64,000 nucleotides of DNA, from the NCBI GenBank assembly GCA_949358305.1, contig OX442319.1:14322001-14386000 (forward strand), in the 5' to 3' direction. Each line of letters starts with the position of its first letter. Position 1 is the first letter of the stretch. The notes under the pieces were generated by a model. That model was given only the letters and a program-made list of their open reading frames with translations. It was not told where the DNA came from and did no database searches. Of this stretch, positions 52,709 to 64,000 are shown piece by piece. The DNA is from Strigamia acuminata (lineage: Eukaryota; Arthropoda; Chilopoda; Geophilomorpha; Linotaeniidae). The position numbers were made by a program, and so were the translations under genes.

Positions 52709-53956
52709 TTATTTGTCATCTGATTTTCTTACTATGCATATACAATTACAATTATAATAAGTGTTGAGATAATTTAAATGTGGATCAAGTTCAAAATATA
52801 TTGATTCAACCGGAGAAATTTTTACAAACAAATTTAAATTAGAGACGAATTGCACCAATTTATCAATGTCTATGCGCACTCCTCCAATGAAATTGACTTT
52901 GTCCCAATAGGAGCTGCGGAGTCCTAGGAGCAAATCATGTGCATCTGAATATTTATAAAGGGTCCCAGCATACTCAAATAAAGTGATTGTTTTTAATTGT
53001 GATTTCCCTTTGTTGGCCCATAAATTATTCATGCGTCTGAATAAATTTGGGATCCCTGATGAAATCTCTTTGAGAATTACCAGATTGATAATTCGGAGCG
53101 TTTGGATCCAATCAGCTAACTTCTCCACGTCTGTACCCTCTGAAACTACAATTCGTAATGTTTGTAAGTTAGTACATGGATTTAGAAATAGGAGATCAGG
53201 ATGAGCCACAAGCAACGTCTTCACAGTTGTAAACCCAGTCCACGAGAGATATTTTTTCATCATATTATGAATCTCAGTGAGAGAAGAACAATTAACCACT
53301 GCAGGCTCCATCTCAACAATTTCTTCAAGATTGGACATTTCCACATGATGACAACAGTTAGGAAACAATAAAGGTTTCCTGCAAGAAGTATTTCCACAAA
53401 GAGACAGTAGGAGGTATTTCCTAGTCCCACCAATAGCAAGATCATACAGATCAGCGGTACAGCCAGCCAACTCTAGGTATTGCAAACGTTCGGATTTAGC
53501 AGCAGAGATCGAGAAGTCCGTCACATCTAATTCTTCTTGACGAAAAAAGAATTTAAGAATAGAACGAAAAATGAATTGATAAAGTGATTGTAAAAGTATT
53601 TGACGAAATGATCGACAAAAGAATTGAGAAATTGATTGAGAATGTGATTGAAAATATGATAGATATAGAGAAGAAACTGCATAAAATTGTTGGAAAAAGA
53701 AGGGATAAACATAAAGTTGAGAAAAAGATTGAAGAGAGGATTGAAAAGAGTAAAGAGTAAATAATTGAAACACTGATTCAAAAAATGTTTGGAAAATGGA
53801 TTGGAAAAATGATTGGAAACGGGGTTGAAAATGTGATTGAAAAAACGGTTGAAAATGTGACAGAATAAAGGGTAGAAAATCAAATTGAAAAATGGCTAGT
53901 AAACGAAATTGAAAAGGGTGAAGGCTAATCAGTTGATAAAATTTTTCTATTTCCAT
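52709..53956 (-). CDS. Hypothetical LRR-like protein with N-terminal F-Q repeat
   Basis: An uninterrupted frame of about 415 codons starts at ATG 53956 (MEIEKFYQLISLHPFQF); the frame is open further upstream, so the true start is uncertain. Residues of about 25-125 are dominated by a tetrapeptide-like pattern, F-Q-(S/P)-(H/F/I), encoded by 12-nt units. The rest has regularly spaced leucines with cysteines (ERLQYLELAGC, NLEEIVEME, TNLQTLRIVVSEGTDVEKL, SQLKTITLFE), reminiscent of irregular LRRs in F-box/LRR proteins. No F-box is recognised. Such a long open frame in AT-rich DNA favours real coding. Function unknown. Confidence 0.55.
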   Translation of the reverse strand: MEIEKFYQLISLHPFQFRLLAIFQFDFLPFILSHFQPFFQSHFQPRFQSFFQSIFQTFFESVFQLFTLYSFQSSLQSFSQLYVYPFFFQQFYAVSSLYLSYFQSHSQSISQFFCRSFRQILLQSLYQFIFRSILKFFFRQEELDVTDFSISAAKSERLQYLELAGCTADLYDLAIGGTRKYLLLSLCGNTSCRKPLLFPNCCHHVEMSNLEEIVEMEPAVVNCSSLTEIHNMMKKYLSWTGFTTVKTLLVAHPDLLFLNPCTNLQTLRIVVSEGTDVEKLADWIQTLRIINLVILKEISSGIPNLFRRMNNLWANKGKSQLKTITLFEYAGTLYKYSDAHDLLLGLRSSYWDKVNFIGGVRIDIDKLVQFVSNLNLFVKISPVESIYFELDPHLNYLNTYYNCNCICIVRKSDDK

Positions 53957-53969
53957 CTTTACACGTTTT

Positions 53970-54530
53970 AACTGAAGGTATTCCACTTGATTATTTCTTA
54001 GGAGTTTTATAACAAGTTGTTTTTCGAAATCGGTTGATAACGTGGCAAAAAGTGTGCAAAAATATGTTAAATGTGTGCAAAAAATTATGTATTGGATTGT
54101 TTTCTTGTTTCTCTTGTAGAGTGGCGGTATTTGAAGCCCAGTTCTCAGTAAAAAATAAATACAAAATTAAATAAATAAAAATAAATAAAGAGGTAAAGTA
54201 TTCAAGGCCCAGACGGTACAAAGGATGCTTTGGTGTATCTTGGTTATAACATCGGTTTGCGTTTTGATGTTGGTGTTGATGTTTTGATGTTATTTATTGT
54301 TGCTGTGATTTGGCTTAAAATAAGTTAAGTAAGAGAAATGAATTTTTTTTTTCAAATTTCCAGCACGGAAACACGCAAAGAAAAGTTTTATCAAACATCA
54401 TTAAATATCTATTATAAAATACCATCTCTCTGTATATATTACAATCAGATTAAAAATGCAATTTTGTTTTTTTTATAAAGTTATTTACAAATATGAGAAA
54501 AATAAAAACAATCCAACACAATATTGATCA
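53970..54530. other. Intergenic, AT-rich
   Basis: It has runs of AAATAAATAAAAATAAATAA near 54165 and no supported gene. It covers the 3' end of the FGD gene. Confidence 0.4.
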
Positions 54531-57500
54531 TTATTCCAAGAGTGTCGCCAGGTGCATTTCTTTTTTCCATCTAAAATAAAGAAATATTAAATTATAATTA
54601 TTTTTTAAATGGATATTCAAAATACTTTTCAGTGGCATCTTCATTTTCGCCGCAGAAAACCAACGGATGCGTTGGATGGATCAACTGGAAGCCCAGATTG
54701 GAGTCGCCACCTTCGAATACCTCAGAGTTCGATTCGAGCTTGAACCCGAGTAAAGGAATACTCTCCAAAGCCGCCACATCCTTAAAAACGTACAAAATAT
54801 CAAATAAATACCAAAGTAACACTTTTTTTGTTAGCAAAAAAGCAAGCAAATCAACTAAACTTGGTAACAATCATCTAAAAATAGCAAAAATCATCCAAAT
54901 TCAGAAAATCTAGTTAAATGATAAAAATGGTGTAGATTTATTAAAAATCTAGCATAATTTATCTAAATTTACTAAAAATAGCAAAAATAGCAAAAAATTA
55001 GCAAAAAATTAGCAAAAAATTAGCAAAAAATTAGCAAAAAATTAGCAAAAAATTAGCAAAAATGGCATTTTTAATTGGTATAAATTAGCAAAAAATCAAG
55101 TAGAGAACGGCAGCATGTACAAGTAGTTTAGTTTGCTAACATGCACAACACCGAGCGAATGCTAGATGTTAGTTACCTCACTGGCTTTATAGGAATAAAG
55201 CACTTTGTCGTTGATGACAAACCAGTAGCGCCGCCATCCCTTCTTAGTTTTCTTATGGAGATATCCACTGATAGCTGCACCTTGATGATTGGCTCCAACC
55301 TCTTTGAGCACACGCGGACACCTCCTCTCCAGTTTTTTTCCAGCGCCGCTCGTGGCGTATCTTTTAAATTGCGCCTTTAAAGTTGCCCGCTGAATGTCAG
55401 CGGTGCTGGGGTCGCCCGACTCGCTCTGAGACGCGAGTTCGGTGCTGCAATCCGATTCCGTAGCCGTATTATCAAAAGCTTCAAGTATTAGAAAATACAC
55501 TTTAAACGCTTTTTCCACTATTCCAGAGTTGGCACTTTCCAATTACCCTCGGCCAATCTGAAGAAACACTCGTCGCAGACACGCGCACTCTGAAATTTAA
55601 GGTACTGCAATGGAGCCCTATTGGCTGAGCACGTTGCACACACAACCTACAACGGAAAATGTTTTTATTGTTTTAATGAAGAAGTAGAAAGTAGAAAAAT
55701 TGCACCTTGCCACAAGCCCTGCAATGATGGCGCCTGAAAGTGACGGTGAATGGCGTGATGCAAGATTGGCACATTGTTACACGGCTGTCCGGGATCCACA
55801 CTGGCGCGTGTTTACCCAAAGTCGAACCTACTTCGTCCTGCGGACTCTGAAATCCGTATTTCAGAAGGTTCAAACAAATCTTACAAGTTAGTGTTTAATT
55901 AATTTAACGTACGAGGGGTTTGTCTATCGCTAAAGCGAAGGTTCCGCGGCGCAGTGCGTTCGATTTGATGGCGTTGGTGAGCGCGGACACCCATTCGTCT
56001 CTCTCTTGCAGTGAACTTTGGAGAAAACATTAATTACTCCGTATTTGTTTTCAAATGGCTAGAAATGCAACTTACTTGGCTGATAGTGTGAATGAGCGAG
56101 TGCTTGATATGACACTGAATTCGTTTAAATATTCTTCGTTAGTCGGTACGATAACCTGAAAGGAATTTTTACAATATGCTTATTTAGGTTGGATACAGTG
56201 GCCAAACAAAATAAATTAAAATTAAAATTAAATTAAATTAATTAAATTAATTTTTTTGTTAAAAACATATATTCTTAAACTACAAACATTCATTTTAAGG
56301 CAAAATAAACTCATTCATAGTAGAATACGTGGACTTTTAGACCAACAAATTTGTTTTTAGAGAATAAAAATCAGTTTTAGACAAATAGAATAAAATACCC
56401 GCATTCCTGATAACGGCAATTCATGATGCAGACGTAAGGATCCTTGAGTGACGTCTGTATGCAATAGCGCATCGTTAAACTAAAAAAATTAAACAAATTA
56501 AAAAAGATGTAAAAAACAAAACTTGATAATAAATCCTTACCAAGATGAACCAGCGCGGCTGCATTACTTTGCGGGACAGTTTCGATAGTTCGCCTTCCCT
56601 AAGAAACAACTGATAAAATAAAATAAAATAAAATAAAATAAAATCATTAATTTTATTTGCCGTTATCAACATCTGCTAACAAGTAAGTGCAACTCACTCT
56701 CCCGGGCCGAATGACTTCGTAGCCGCCACCGGTGATGCTGTTTTGGATGTGGAGCAGCTTGGAGAAGTTATCGCCTTGTTTCATCGCTTGGTTGGCGTGA
56801 TTTGCCACGTCCGTCACTATGTTTAAAGCTGCCACGGTGTCTTCGTACTCGGGCGAATCGGAGTTGAGGTGTTTGAGGTACTCGTGAAGTATTAATTTGT
56901 ATTGGGGAATCCGTTGCACCGGTTTAAGCATAAAGTGTTTGAGTGCTAGCTTGTTGCAACGCTCGGACATCTGCAAATTGTGAGGCGCATTTTGTTTAAA
57001 GCTTTCTTGTTTTCTTGTTGGGCTTGAATCGACTTTACCTCAAAGTCCTTGACAACCTGAGCAAATAACGGGTATTTTTTACACGCTTCGTCTAGTGATG
57101 AAGTGATCATTTCGAAATCTTTGATGTAAGAAGAGTAGAGTTTGAGGAAAGGGCCTTTTTTCGTGATTACGTCGGCTATTTGATCCAATTGTTCCCTTTG
57201 CAAAAATTGAAGAATTAATACAAGTTTATATAATAAATGCAGCGGTATAACTACAGTGTGGTAATAGTAGAAAATCACACATTTTAGCCAGAAAAACAAA
57301 AAAAAATAGGAAAAAAAAATCCAAAAGTAATAAATTTTTCCGAAATATTGACAACTGTAGTCACACCACTGAAACAAAACAAAATAATTAGAAAAAAATA
57401 CCAATTCTTAATCCTTTCCTGTAAATCCTTAAGCAAATCCTGATTAAGATTATGCAACTGAGGCAGATAATTGAGTATTTGATCAAGAACCGCCACTGGA

Positions 57501-60500
57501 ATAACTTTTTGATCGCACTTGGCATTCGCTTGCAGCACCACATTCCTAAAATCCTATAAAAAAAACCAAATTTAATCAAAATCAAACTCAAACTCAAACT
57601 CAATCCCCAATAGCCAACACTCACTTCATTCAACAACTTCAATGCATCGACAAAAACGCGCTCGGAAGACATCAACTCCCTCGCGATGAAATACTTCTTC
57701 GTGCGCCGCACATCGCCGCCAACCGAGCTCGAATTATCCTGGCACGACGCCGCCGTCCCAAAACTTCCCTCCGACTCGCTTTCGTCGCCCGACGTGCAAT
57801 TATACCAACTGTCCTCCGAAGTGGGTATCGACAACAAACTCAGCCTCTTCATCTGATCGTTAGCGCTCGCTATGCGCTCGAGTTTCGGCGACGCTTCCGT
57901 ATCTCCGCGCCTGAGCGTCGGCGGCGAATCGCACTGTCCGTTGCCGGAACATCGCTGATTCAAGTTGGCATTCGGCACTTCCTCCTCGCAGTAATTGGCG
58001 TTCGGATCGAGTTGGGGCATCCTACGTTCGACCGAAGGACTGATGGTGTATCCGGCGCTCAGACTCCTCGAACGCGATCCACGGTGATGCTTCGCTTTAC
58101 GATCTTCGAGTTCCGGGTCTGTCGTCGAGCTGCTGCTCGGACTTTCCTCTCTGGGATACAATTGGAGGCTGCCGCGGCCAATCCTGCCGCTTTTCTTTCG
58201 CTCGCTGCTTCGATTTGCTAGGGAAAATTGAGAAATAGCGGCTCTCTGGGCTTCCGTATCGCTGTCGATGATTCTGGCGATTGTAGGCGAGTCGACGGTT
58301 CTTCCGTCCGAAGTGTCGATGTCTCCGGATTGGCCAGGAACGACTCCGACGTCGTACCAACTGGTTTGTCGTTCGCGACTTTTCTTGCCGGATTTCAAGC
58401 TGGTTGTGCTGGATGGCGCGGGACTGGCAGATTTAACCGCTTCGTCCTCTTCTCCCAGGTAAAAAGTGCTGCTTCTGTGTTCACTTGCAACTGCTATTGC
58501 AATCAATTGGTCACTGACCTTCAAATGAATAAACATAAATTGATATGACTGGATGATGCACAATTTGAGATAATCATTTTAATTATAAATTTGTGTGTAA
58601 TTTACACAAGTCCAAATTTGTGCAATTTTCTATTTTGTATTGATAATATTTGTATTGTAAGCCCGCATTCCTACATGAATGTGACATATATTAATAGCAA
58701 CGTCGCAAACAGGTTTGATTTGCTCATCCCAGTTGTTAAACTCGTCGTACCTTGCACCGGTGAACTGCATTCTCCCTCCAAGTATAATTTAAATGAATTT
58801 TCTTTTTTTTTAAATGATTAATGATAACGTAATAAATTTTTTTTTAAAAAAAGCTAAAATTATGTTCACTGACCTAAAACTCCCTATAATTATTAAAATT
58901 AGATCGTACAAGTAATCTAAATTAGTCACGATGAAAGAATTAGTGCAATAGTTTTTTGAAAATCATAAAAAAAAACATTATTAAACAAATAAAAGCAAGC
59001 TATAATAGGTGATTATTTACCTGCGGTTCGGCCATGAATTCATCTTGCTTATCTCCACTTTTGTTTGTTGTATCTGTTTCCTGGACCGCTTCCTGCGTCA
59101 ATTGAGAATCTTCCTGACTTGTCGGTTCCATGGCTACCACTTTGTCAATTTCATGCTCAACACAAAAAACTCTCTGATTGTCCTCATTAACCACTTGATC
59201 ACATTTCTCTTGCATATTTCCATTTATTGCTTCATTGTCATCGCTCTTCTCTTCTTTTTCCTCTTTTTTGCCCCCAGAATCATTATCACCATCGTCATCA
59301 CTTTTCCCCTTATTTACATCGACCAATGGCGTCACAACACCCACCTGGAGACTTCCGGTCCTCACCACATCGGCATGAATCTCTTGAACATTGATGCGCT
59401 TGACGTTAATCTCATTCAAACTCAACTTGCCGGCCTCGATTTCGGAGAGTTTGGCGAGAAACTCGAAAGGGAAATTGGACGAAATCGGCATCTGCATGGA
59501 ATCCGGGGTCTTGGACGCCGTATTGGCGTCTCTGTAGGGAAAACGATGGCGCGGCGGAGTCGGCGGCGGCGGCAAAGGCCGCTCCATCATTCGAACCAAC
59601 GGTGGACTTCCCTCCGTGCTGGAAACAATGGAAGCGAGGTCCGGCTCCGACGAGCGGGTCAATTTTTTCAACTTAGTTATCTTGGGTTTCGGAGGTCTCG
59701 CCGGCTTTGCTTTGACCGCGGCTTGGTGCGGAGGAGTCGGTTTCGGAGGAATCGATCCCGAAGCTTCCGAATTCCATGATTTACGGTTCTCGCTCTCCGA
59801 GACGGACTTGCTTCGCCTCAGCGGCACCGGAACGCCCACGTCCGTCAAGGATCCCCGCACGGGTCCTTCCATGCTCCGGAACCTTTTTCTTCGATTTCTC
59901 GGCGGCGGCGTCGGACTGGACAGAAACCCAGACTCGCTCGTCTCGTTCAACATCAAAGCGGAACGCAACTTCTCGTCGCTCATTTCGGATCCTTCGCCTA
60001 AACTCAAGTGAGATTTCTCGAGAAACCCGTTGGCCTCGCCTCCAACGCTGCCGCTTGGCTTTTCGTCAAATTCATTGACCGCCGAAACCTCTTCGACTTG
60101 GATGTTCTCTTCGAGACCTTCTAAAATCATATCTTCAATATCGGCTTCCGGAACTTCTTCGCCATTCCCAGCATGTGTAATTACTGGTATTGTTGTTTCG
60201 CTCACCCCTAAATCCTCCCTCGATTCGGCCTGCATGGTTTCAGAAACCAGTTCCACGTCCACCACTAGTTCCTCGACCGCAACGGGTGGAAATTGAACTT
60301 TCATGTATGTCTTCGGGGGAACCGGTGGCGGCGCGAGTTTCGCCGGAGCTGGTGGCACAATCCTCGGGGGCGATGGAGGCGCTACTTGAGGGCGCGGGGG
60401 TGATGTGGGTGCCATCCGAGGGCGTGACGGCGAGGTGGGTGCATCTTGAGGGCGTTGCGGCGATGTGGATGCTGCTTGAGGGCGTGTTGGCGATGTGGGT

Positions 60501-63386
60501 GCTGCTTGAGGGCGCGGTGGCCGCTGGGGTTTTACTTTTGGCGGCGGTTCCGCAACATCCAAGTCGTAGTAGGGTTCACTCTTGCTGGTAGATTCTTCAA
60601 CTACGTTTGGAGCTTCGTTTGGAGTTTCCAGCTCCGGCCCGAGGGTTTTCGGCGGTGAATATTTCTGCACGCGGGCGTATTCTGGTTCAGTCTTTCCGGG
60701 AACCTCGCGTTCAACTGTCGGAAGTACATAGTAAGCAACCGGTTGTATTTTTTCCTCAATAACTTTGACCTTGGTTTCAAATTTCTCATAAATGATCACC
60801 GGGGATGGTTCGCGCGGCGTTTCTGGCTTGGGCGACGACGTTCGTGATAGCATCCGAAGTATCGGCGACGGAGAAGCGGCCGGAGTCGGATGCCTGGGCG
60901 AAGACGGCCGAGGTGGAGGGCTTGTAGTTGCCGCCTCCTCGGCTAGCATCGGAAGCCGTGGCGAAGGCGGCCTGGGCGGAGGGCTCCTAACCGCTTCTTC
61001 CTCTTCAACAATGACCGAAAGGTTTTTACACAACTGTGGAAACTGGCTCGCTTCGGATACTTCGACTTTAGGAGTTGCTTCGACTTCAGTGGGTGGAAGA
61101 CTAATTTCTTCTTCTTCTTCTTCCGCATGTCCATTCATGTCTACGCTTGCCACTTCTTGCGGAGCCATTTCGACCGGTTCGCACACGCCAATTTCCATGT
61201 CCTCCATGAGCGCCACGTGAGCAGCGGCTTGGTCTTCTTCTTCCTCCTCTTCCTCGCTGCTACTTAACACCTCGTCTCGAGCCACCGATCGGTAGAAAAT
61301 GACTTTTTCATTCGGGCCCTCTTCGATGTACGTGTAATAAATAATAGATTCTTCGCCAGACGGTGTGTGGATCGCTTGTCCCCAGTCCACGTCGGAGTAA
61401 TCGGTGGAATCCTCGGTGGTCACTTCCTCGTCGATGTATTTCACGTTCTCCAACTTGTGCCATTTTCCGGCGCCCTTACCGTTGTCGATGGCGGCCAGGA
61501 TTCGTTGGAGTACAGGCCGAGGCGGAACTTTGGGTCGACTGGGTATTAAGTTGGCGGTCGGAGGATCCGGCGCCGGTTTCTTCGGCCGAGGTTTACCGAA
61601 CAAGCGTCCTTTGCCCTTTTCGATCAAAGACGAGCCACCATCTTTGGTTTTGACCACAAAGGAAGCCAACGGTAGACAAAGCCAGTCGCGGATCTTGGAC
61701 GGAGTGTCTCCGTCGTCTCGACTTCTCCTATAAAGTAAGGTTTATTTTAGGTTTATTAGGTGGTTGACCTTGTGTTTGTTGACAGTTTTTCATGTCACAC
61801 TCGTAAAACAGCAGTCATAAAGAAAATTTTTGCATTTTTAGGTTTTTTTCGTTTCGACAAATTGCTGGCCGCTTGCAAATGCGGACCCCTCATTTCAATC
61901 GATCCTGGGCCCCAAAATTGACATTTAGTTCGAAAATTTTTTTTACTGTCTAGCTTTTCATGTAGTGCAGCTCTATGTTGGGCCCCAAAGATCCCTATAA
62001 ACTTATAAAGCATCAAAGTAGCAACTTTTGTAAATTTACAAAAGTTATATAGACAATCGGCAATCGGCAATCGGCACGCAAGTACGAAGTGTAACATGTT
62101 GTAAGTGAAAAAGCCATCTTTTTATCTGGTTTTTTAATTAAAATCATCTGGATGAATAACTATGTTGGAATTTAGACCAGAAATTTGTCATTTCTAGATA
62201 TTCTGAAGGTTATTATTAAAATTTGCATAAATTTATAAATTTAAAAATTTTCTTACATTTCTGACATTTAAAGTAAAGTAAAAATTTATTAAATTAGTTT
62301 CATTTGCAAGTGTGTCATCAGTCATCTCATCTGTTTGTGTGTTTTTGACTGACCGTTTGACCGAGTGCTTTTTGGCTTTCGCCTCCTGGAAACTGTAGTG
62401 TTGTCGGAGCGGTTTAAGAACATATTTGGGTTTTGGAGTGACATCCGAGTCCTTAGCCTTGCTCGTCGAGGGCTTAGCTTCATCCGTTGACGCTGTGTTT
62501 GAATTTTTCAGTCTAAGTTGCTGCGCTATTGCAATTGCTTGGTTCGAATGACCAATCTCACCTACTGGAAGCGGAGACTCGGACGAGACATTGAGGTCAC
62601 TGCAATAAAATAAAATTAATTTTAATAGCTGTATGGTTATAGAGAAAAGTGATAATTTTTTTCTTCTTTTTTGGGAGTGTAAGAGATGAGGGGTGGGGTG
62701 CTGTGCAAGTCGTCAAAGCAATAAATTCAAAATTCTGAACACCCCTATAATCCCATCCATTTACACCAGTCGGTTTTTCTAAAGAAAACAAACGAGTTGG
62801 ATAAAAATGCCAAAAATAGTTGACGATTTAAGCCAAGGATTTTCAACTTGGTTTTATTTTCGTTTGTCTTAAAATAACTCGTTAAAACCAGGTCAAAGCA
62901 ACCAAGCATTTTCATTTCATTTACTCTTATCAAACCAATTTCAAATAAATAAATAAATAAATGAATAAAAATAATATTTATTTATTTATTTATTTATTTT
63001 CTTTCATTACCTTTTTCTCCTTTCGGGTTTCTTCCTTTCGCCAGGAAGTGGTTTGGGTGGCACAGGAGGTTTGGTCTGCGAACACCCTAAAAACAAAAAC
63101 ACAAAAATAACACAAAAATAGCTATTTCTTAGAAAGAAATCATTAAAAGACATCACAACTTCCTCCTATGTCACTGGAATAAAGAAGCGTGAAACAATTA
63201 CGTTACATAACCGAACCGGCACCGCCTAGGTGGACCCCGATCAAACGGGAATCCGCAAAAATACAGAAATCCGAAAACTCGTATCTTAACATCATAAAAC
63301 GAAAACACAAACACCTCAATCTATTTTTAATTCGGCTAATATTCACCTGCTAGTGGTACAATTTGTGATTTCACTGCTGTTGCCAT
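54531..63386 (-). CDS. FYVE, RhoGEF and PH domain protein (FGD5/FGD6 type)
   Basis: FGD proteins are Cdc42-family guanine-nucleotide exchange factors at membranes, read through PI3P binding by the FYVE domain. ATG 63386 ([13 protein letters not shown]) leads through [16 protein letters not shown] (about 63090-63010), a Ser-rich exon (62600-62385), a very long Pro/Glu-rich exon (about 61727-59029) and a Ser-rich exon (58520-57625) to the DH domain ([36 protein letters not shown]). PH1 (about 56690-55980), FYVE ([30 protein letters not shown]) and PH2 ([32 protein letters not shown]) follow. It ends [12 protein letters not shown] at a stop at 54531. The FYVE WxxD, basic patch and Cys ligands are intact. 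The order and the PH2 sequence resemble FGD5/FGD6 most. Confidence 0.92.
54965..55065 (+). repeat. 11-bp tandem repeat in an FGD intron
   Basis: About six to eight copies of AAAAAATTAGC, preceded by shorter AAAATAGC units. Confidence 0.8.
60365..60545 (-). repeat. 30-bp coding repeat (proline-rich decapeptides)
   Basis: Within the long FGD exon about six decapeptides of the type R-P-Q-x-A-P-T-S-P-x follow one another ([50 protein letters not shown]). Such arrays often bind SH3 domains or are phosphorylated at S-P sites. Confidence 0.8.
62940..63002. repeat. TAAA/TTTA inverted simple repeat
   Basis: AAATAAATAAATAAATAAAT is followed within 15 bp by its complement TTTATTTATTTATTTATTTA, which makes an AT hairpin in an FGD intron. 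Confidence 0.8.
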
Positions 63387-63538
63387 CCTTAAATGGATAT
63401 TTTTACATTTTTACATTTTCCATTTTCAATGATTCAACCTAAAAAATATAAAAATATATTTTTTTAAAAAATAAAAAAAAAAAGTTATTGTTTTTTGGCG
63501 TTACCAGTGATGCATTATGACGCAAATCTCATATCCTC

Positions 63539-63564
63539 ATTGGCGTGACTCACGCTTTGATTGG
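63539..63564 (-). promoter_or_regulatory. FGD promoter-like cluster: two CCAAT boxes and an AP-1 site
   Basis: ATTGG at 63539 and 63560 reads CCAAT on the gene strand. TGACTCA at 63546-63552 between them is a perfect AP-1 site. They lie about 150-180 bp upstream of the FGD ATG. Confidence 0.45.
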
Positions 63565-63569
63565 CGAAG

Positions 63570-64000
63570 ATGATTTGAAAATGGATAGATTTAATTTACG
63601 TTTCTAAATTAAACTTGGAACTTGTTGGTACTATTTCCGGGTACTGACTGGCGATTGTGCGTGTCGAATTTTTTTCCTTTCTGTACCTCGTTAGGTTTAT
63701 TCTAGTTAGCGAATTTAGATCGGAATGTGCATTAGTTAAAGCATACGGTATGATTTTGTTTTCCCGTTTGAATTACCTTCGCTAATACGTGTATCCTTGG
63801 TTGATAGCGTGTGGTATACACAGTCTGCTGGGATTTGGGTATGGGAACCGGGAGCCATCAGTCGCACCTGAAAAATGTAAGCGAGCACCTGATAAGAGGT
63901 TTTGTACGGTAGTTTAGAGCTGCCAGTTAAAAATTCACATTGGCATTCTGTTTGAAAAGTTTCGTTAATTTCTAATGTATAATATGAAATAAAATCCTTT
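63570..64000. other. Region upstream of FGD, no gene seen
   Basis: It is less AT-rich from about 63620 to 63900. It may hold 5' UTR sequence of FGD or the start of a gene beyond the window. No ORF is supported. Confidence 0.4.

Noticed and set aside
59009-61733. Several long + strand ORFs (up to 256 codons)
   Set aside because: They are antisense to the low-complexity Pro/Glu/Ser exon of the FGD gene.
61795-62097. 100-codon minus ORF inside an FGD intron
   Set aside because: It does not fit the splice phases of the flanking exons and has no recognisable content.
1-64000. tRNA, rRNA and hammerhead ribozyme motifs
   Set aside because: A by-eye scan for T-loop (GGTTCGAANCC) and CTGATGA..GAAA cores found only isolated partial matches. 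A covariance-model search would be decisive.

Overview
The window is nuclear DNA from an invertebrate animal. The evidence is multi-exon genes with mostly 45-60 bp GT-AG introns, an AT-rich background (roughly two thirds A+T by eye), AATAAA poly(A) signals, and clear orthologues of animal genes: kindlin, AKAP10, spatacsin, FBXL4, RRP1, ARHGAP11, ADAM10 and a DH-PH-FYVE-PH Rho exchange factor. I cannot place the phylum from sequence alone. The small introns, tandem duplications and many short inverted-repeat elements fit a compact genome with active non-autonomous DNA transposons.

Layout. 0-1.2 kb: 3' end of a kindlin gene (+). 1.8-4.35 kb: AKAP10 (-). 5.9-16.3 kb: spatacsin (-), about 25 exons. 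16.7-19.0 kb: a Myb/SANT-like protein (-). 19.3-22.8 kb: FBXL4 (-), head-to-head with RRP1 (+, 23.5-25.5 kb) across a short shared upstream region that carries a small two-helix ORF. 26.0-26.5 kb: a decayed partial copy of RRP1. 27.9-30.5 kb: a tandem, partly decayed, exon-repeat family with a Myb-like motif (-). 31.4-32.5 kb: an ARHGAP11-like RhoGAP whose arginine finger is lost (-). 32.8-33.3 kb: an orphan ORF. 34.9-36.1 kb: a 13-finger C2H2 protein (+). 36.6-43.6 kb: two intact tandem DEG/ENaC channel genes plus a third fragment (+); the second holds a 14-bp satellite in its last intron. 45.4-50.6 kb: an ADAM10-like protease (+) with an AT-AC (U12-type) intron, a GC-AG intron and no cytoplasmic tail. 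51.1-52.2 kb: a very homogeneous 12-bp G-rich minisatellite. 52.7-54 kb: an orphan LRR-like ORF with an F-Q repeat (-). 54.5-63.4 kb: an FGD5/6-type gene (-).

These are unrelated housekeeping and signalling genes, not an operon. The unusual content is (i) intron biology in the ADAM10-like gene, including a 60-nt stop-free intron that splits the zinc-binding motif, (ii) the 27.9-30.5 kb module family, (iii) the pseudo-GAP, and (iv) several hairpin or inverted-repeat elements and satellites. Exon boundaries were placed by hand from splice motifs and homology. They are given to the base only where I checked phase; elsewhere they are approximate.
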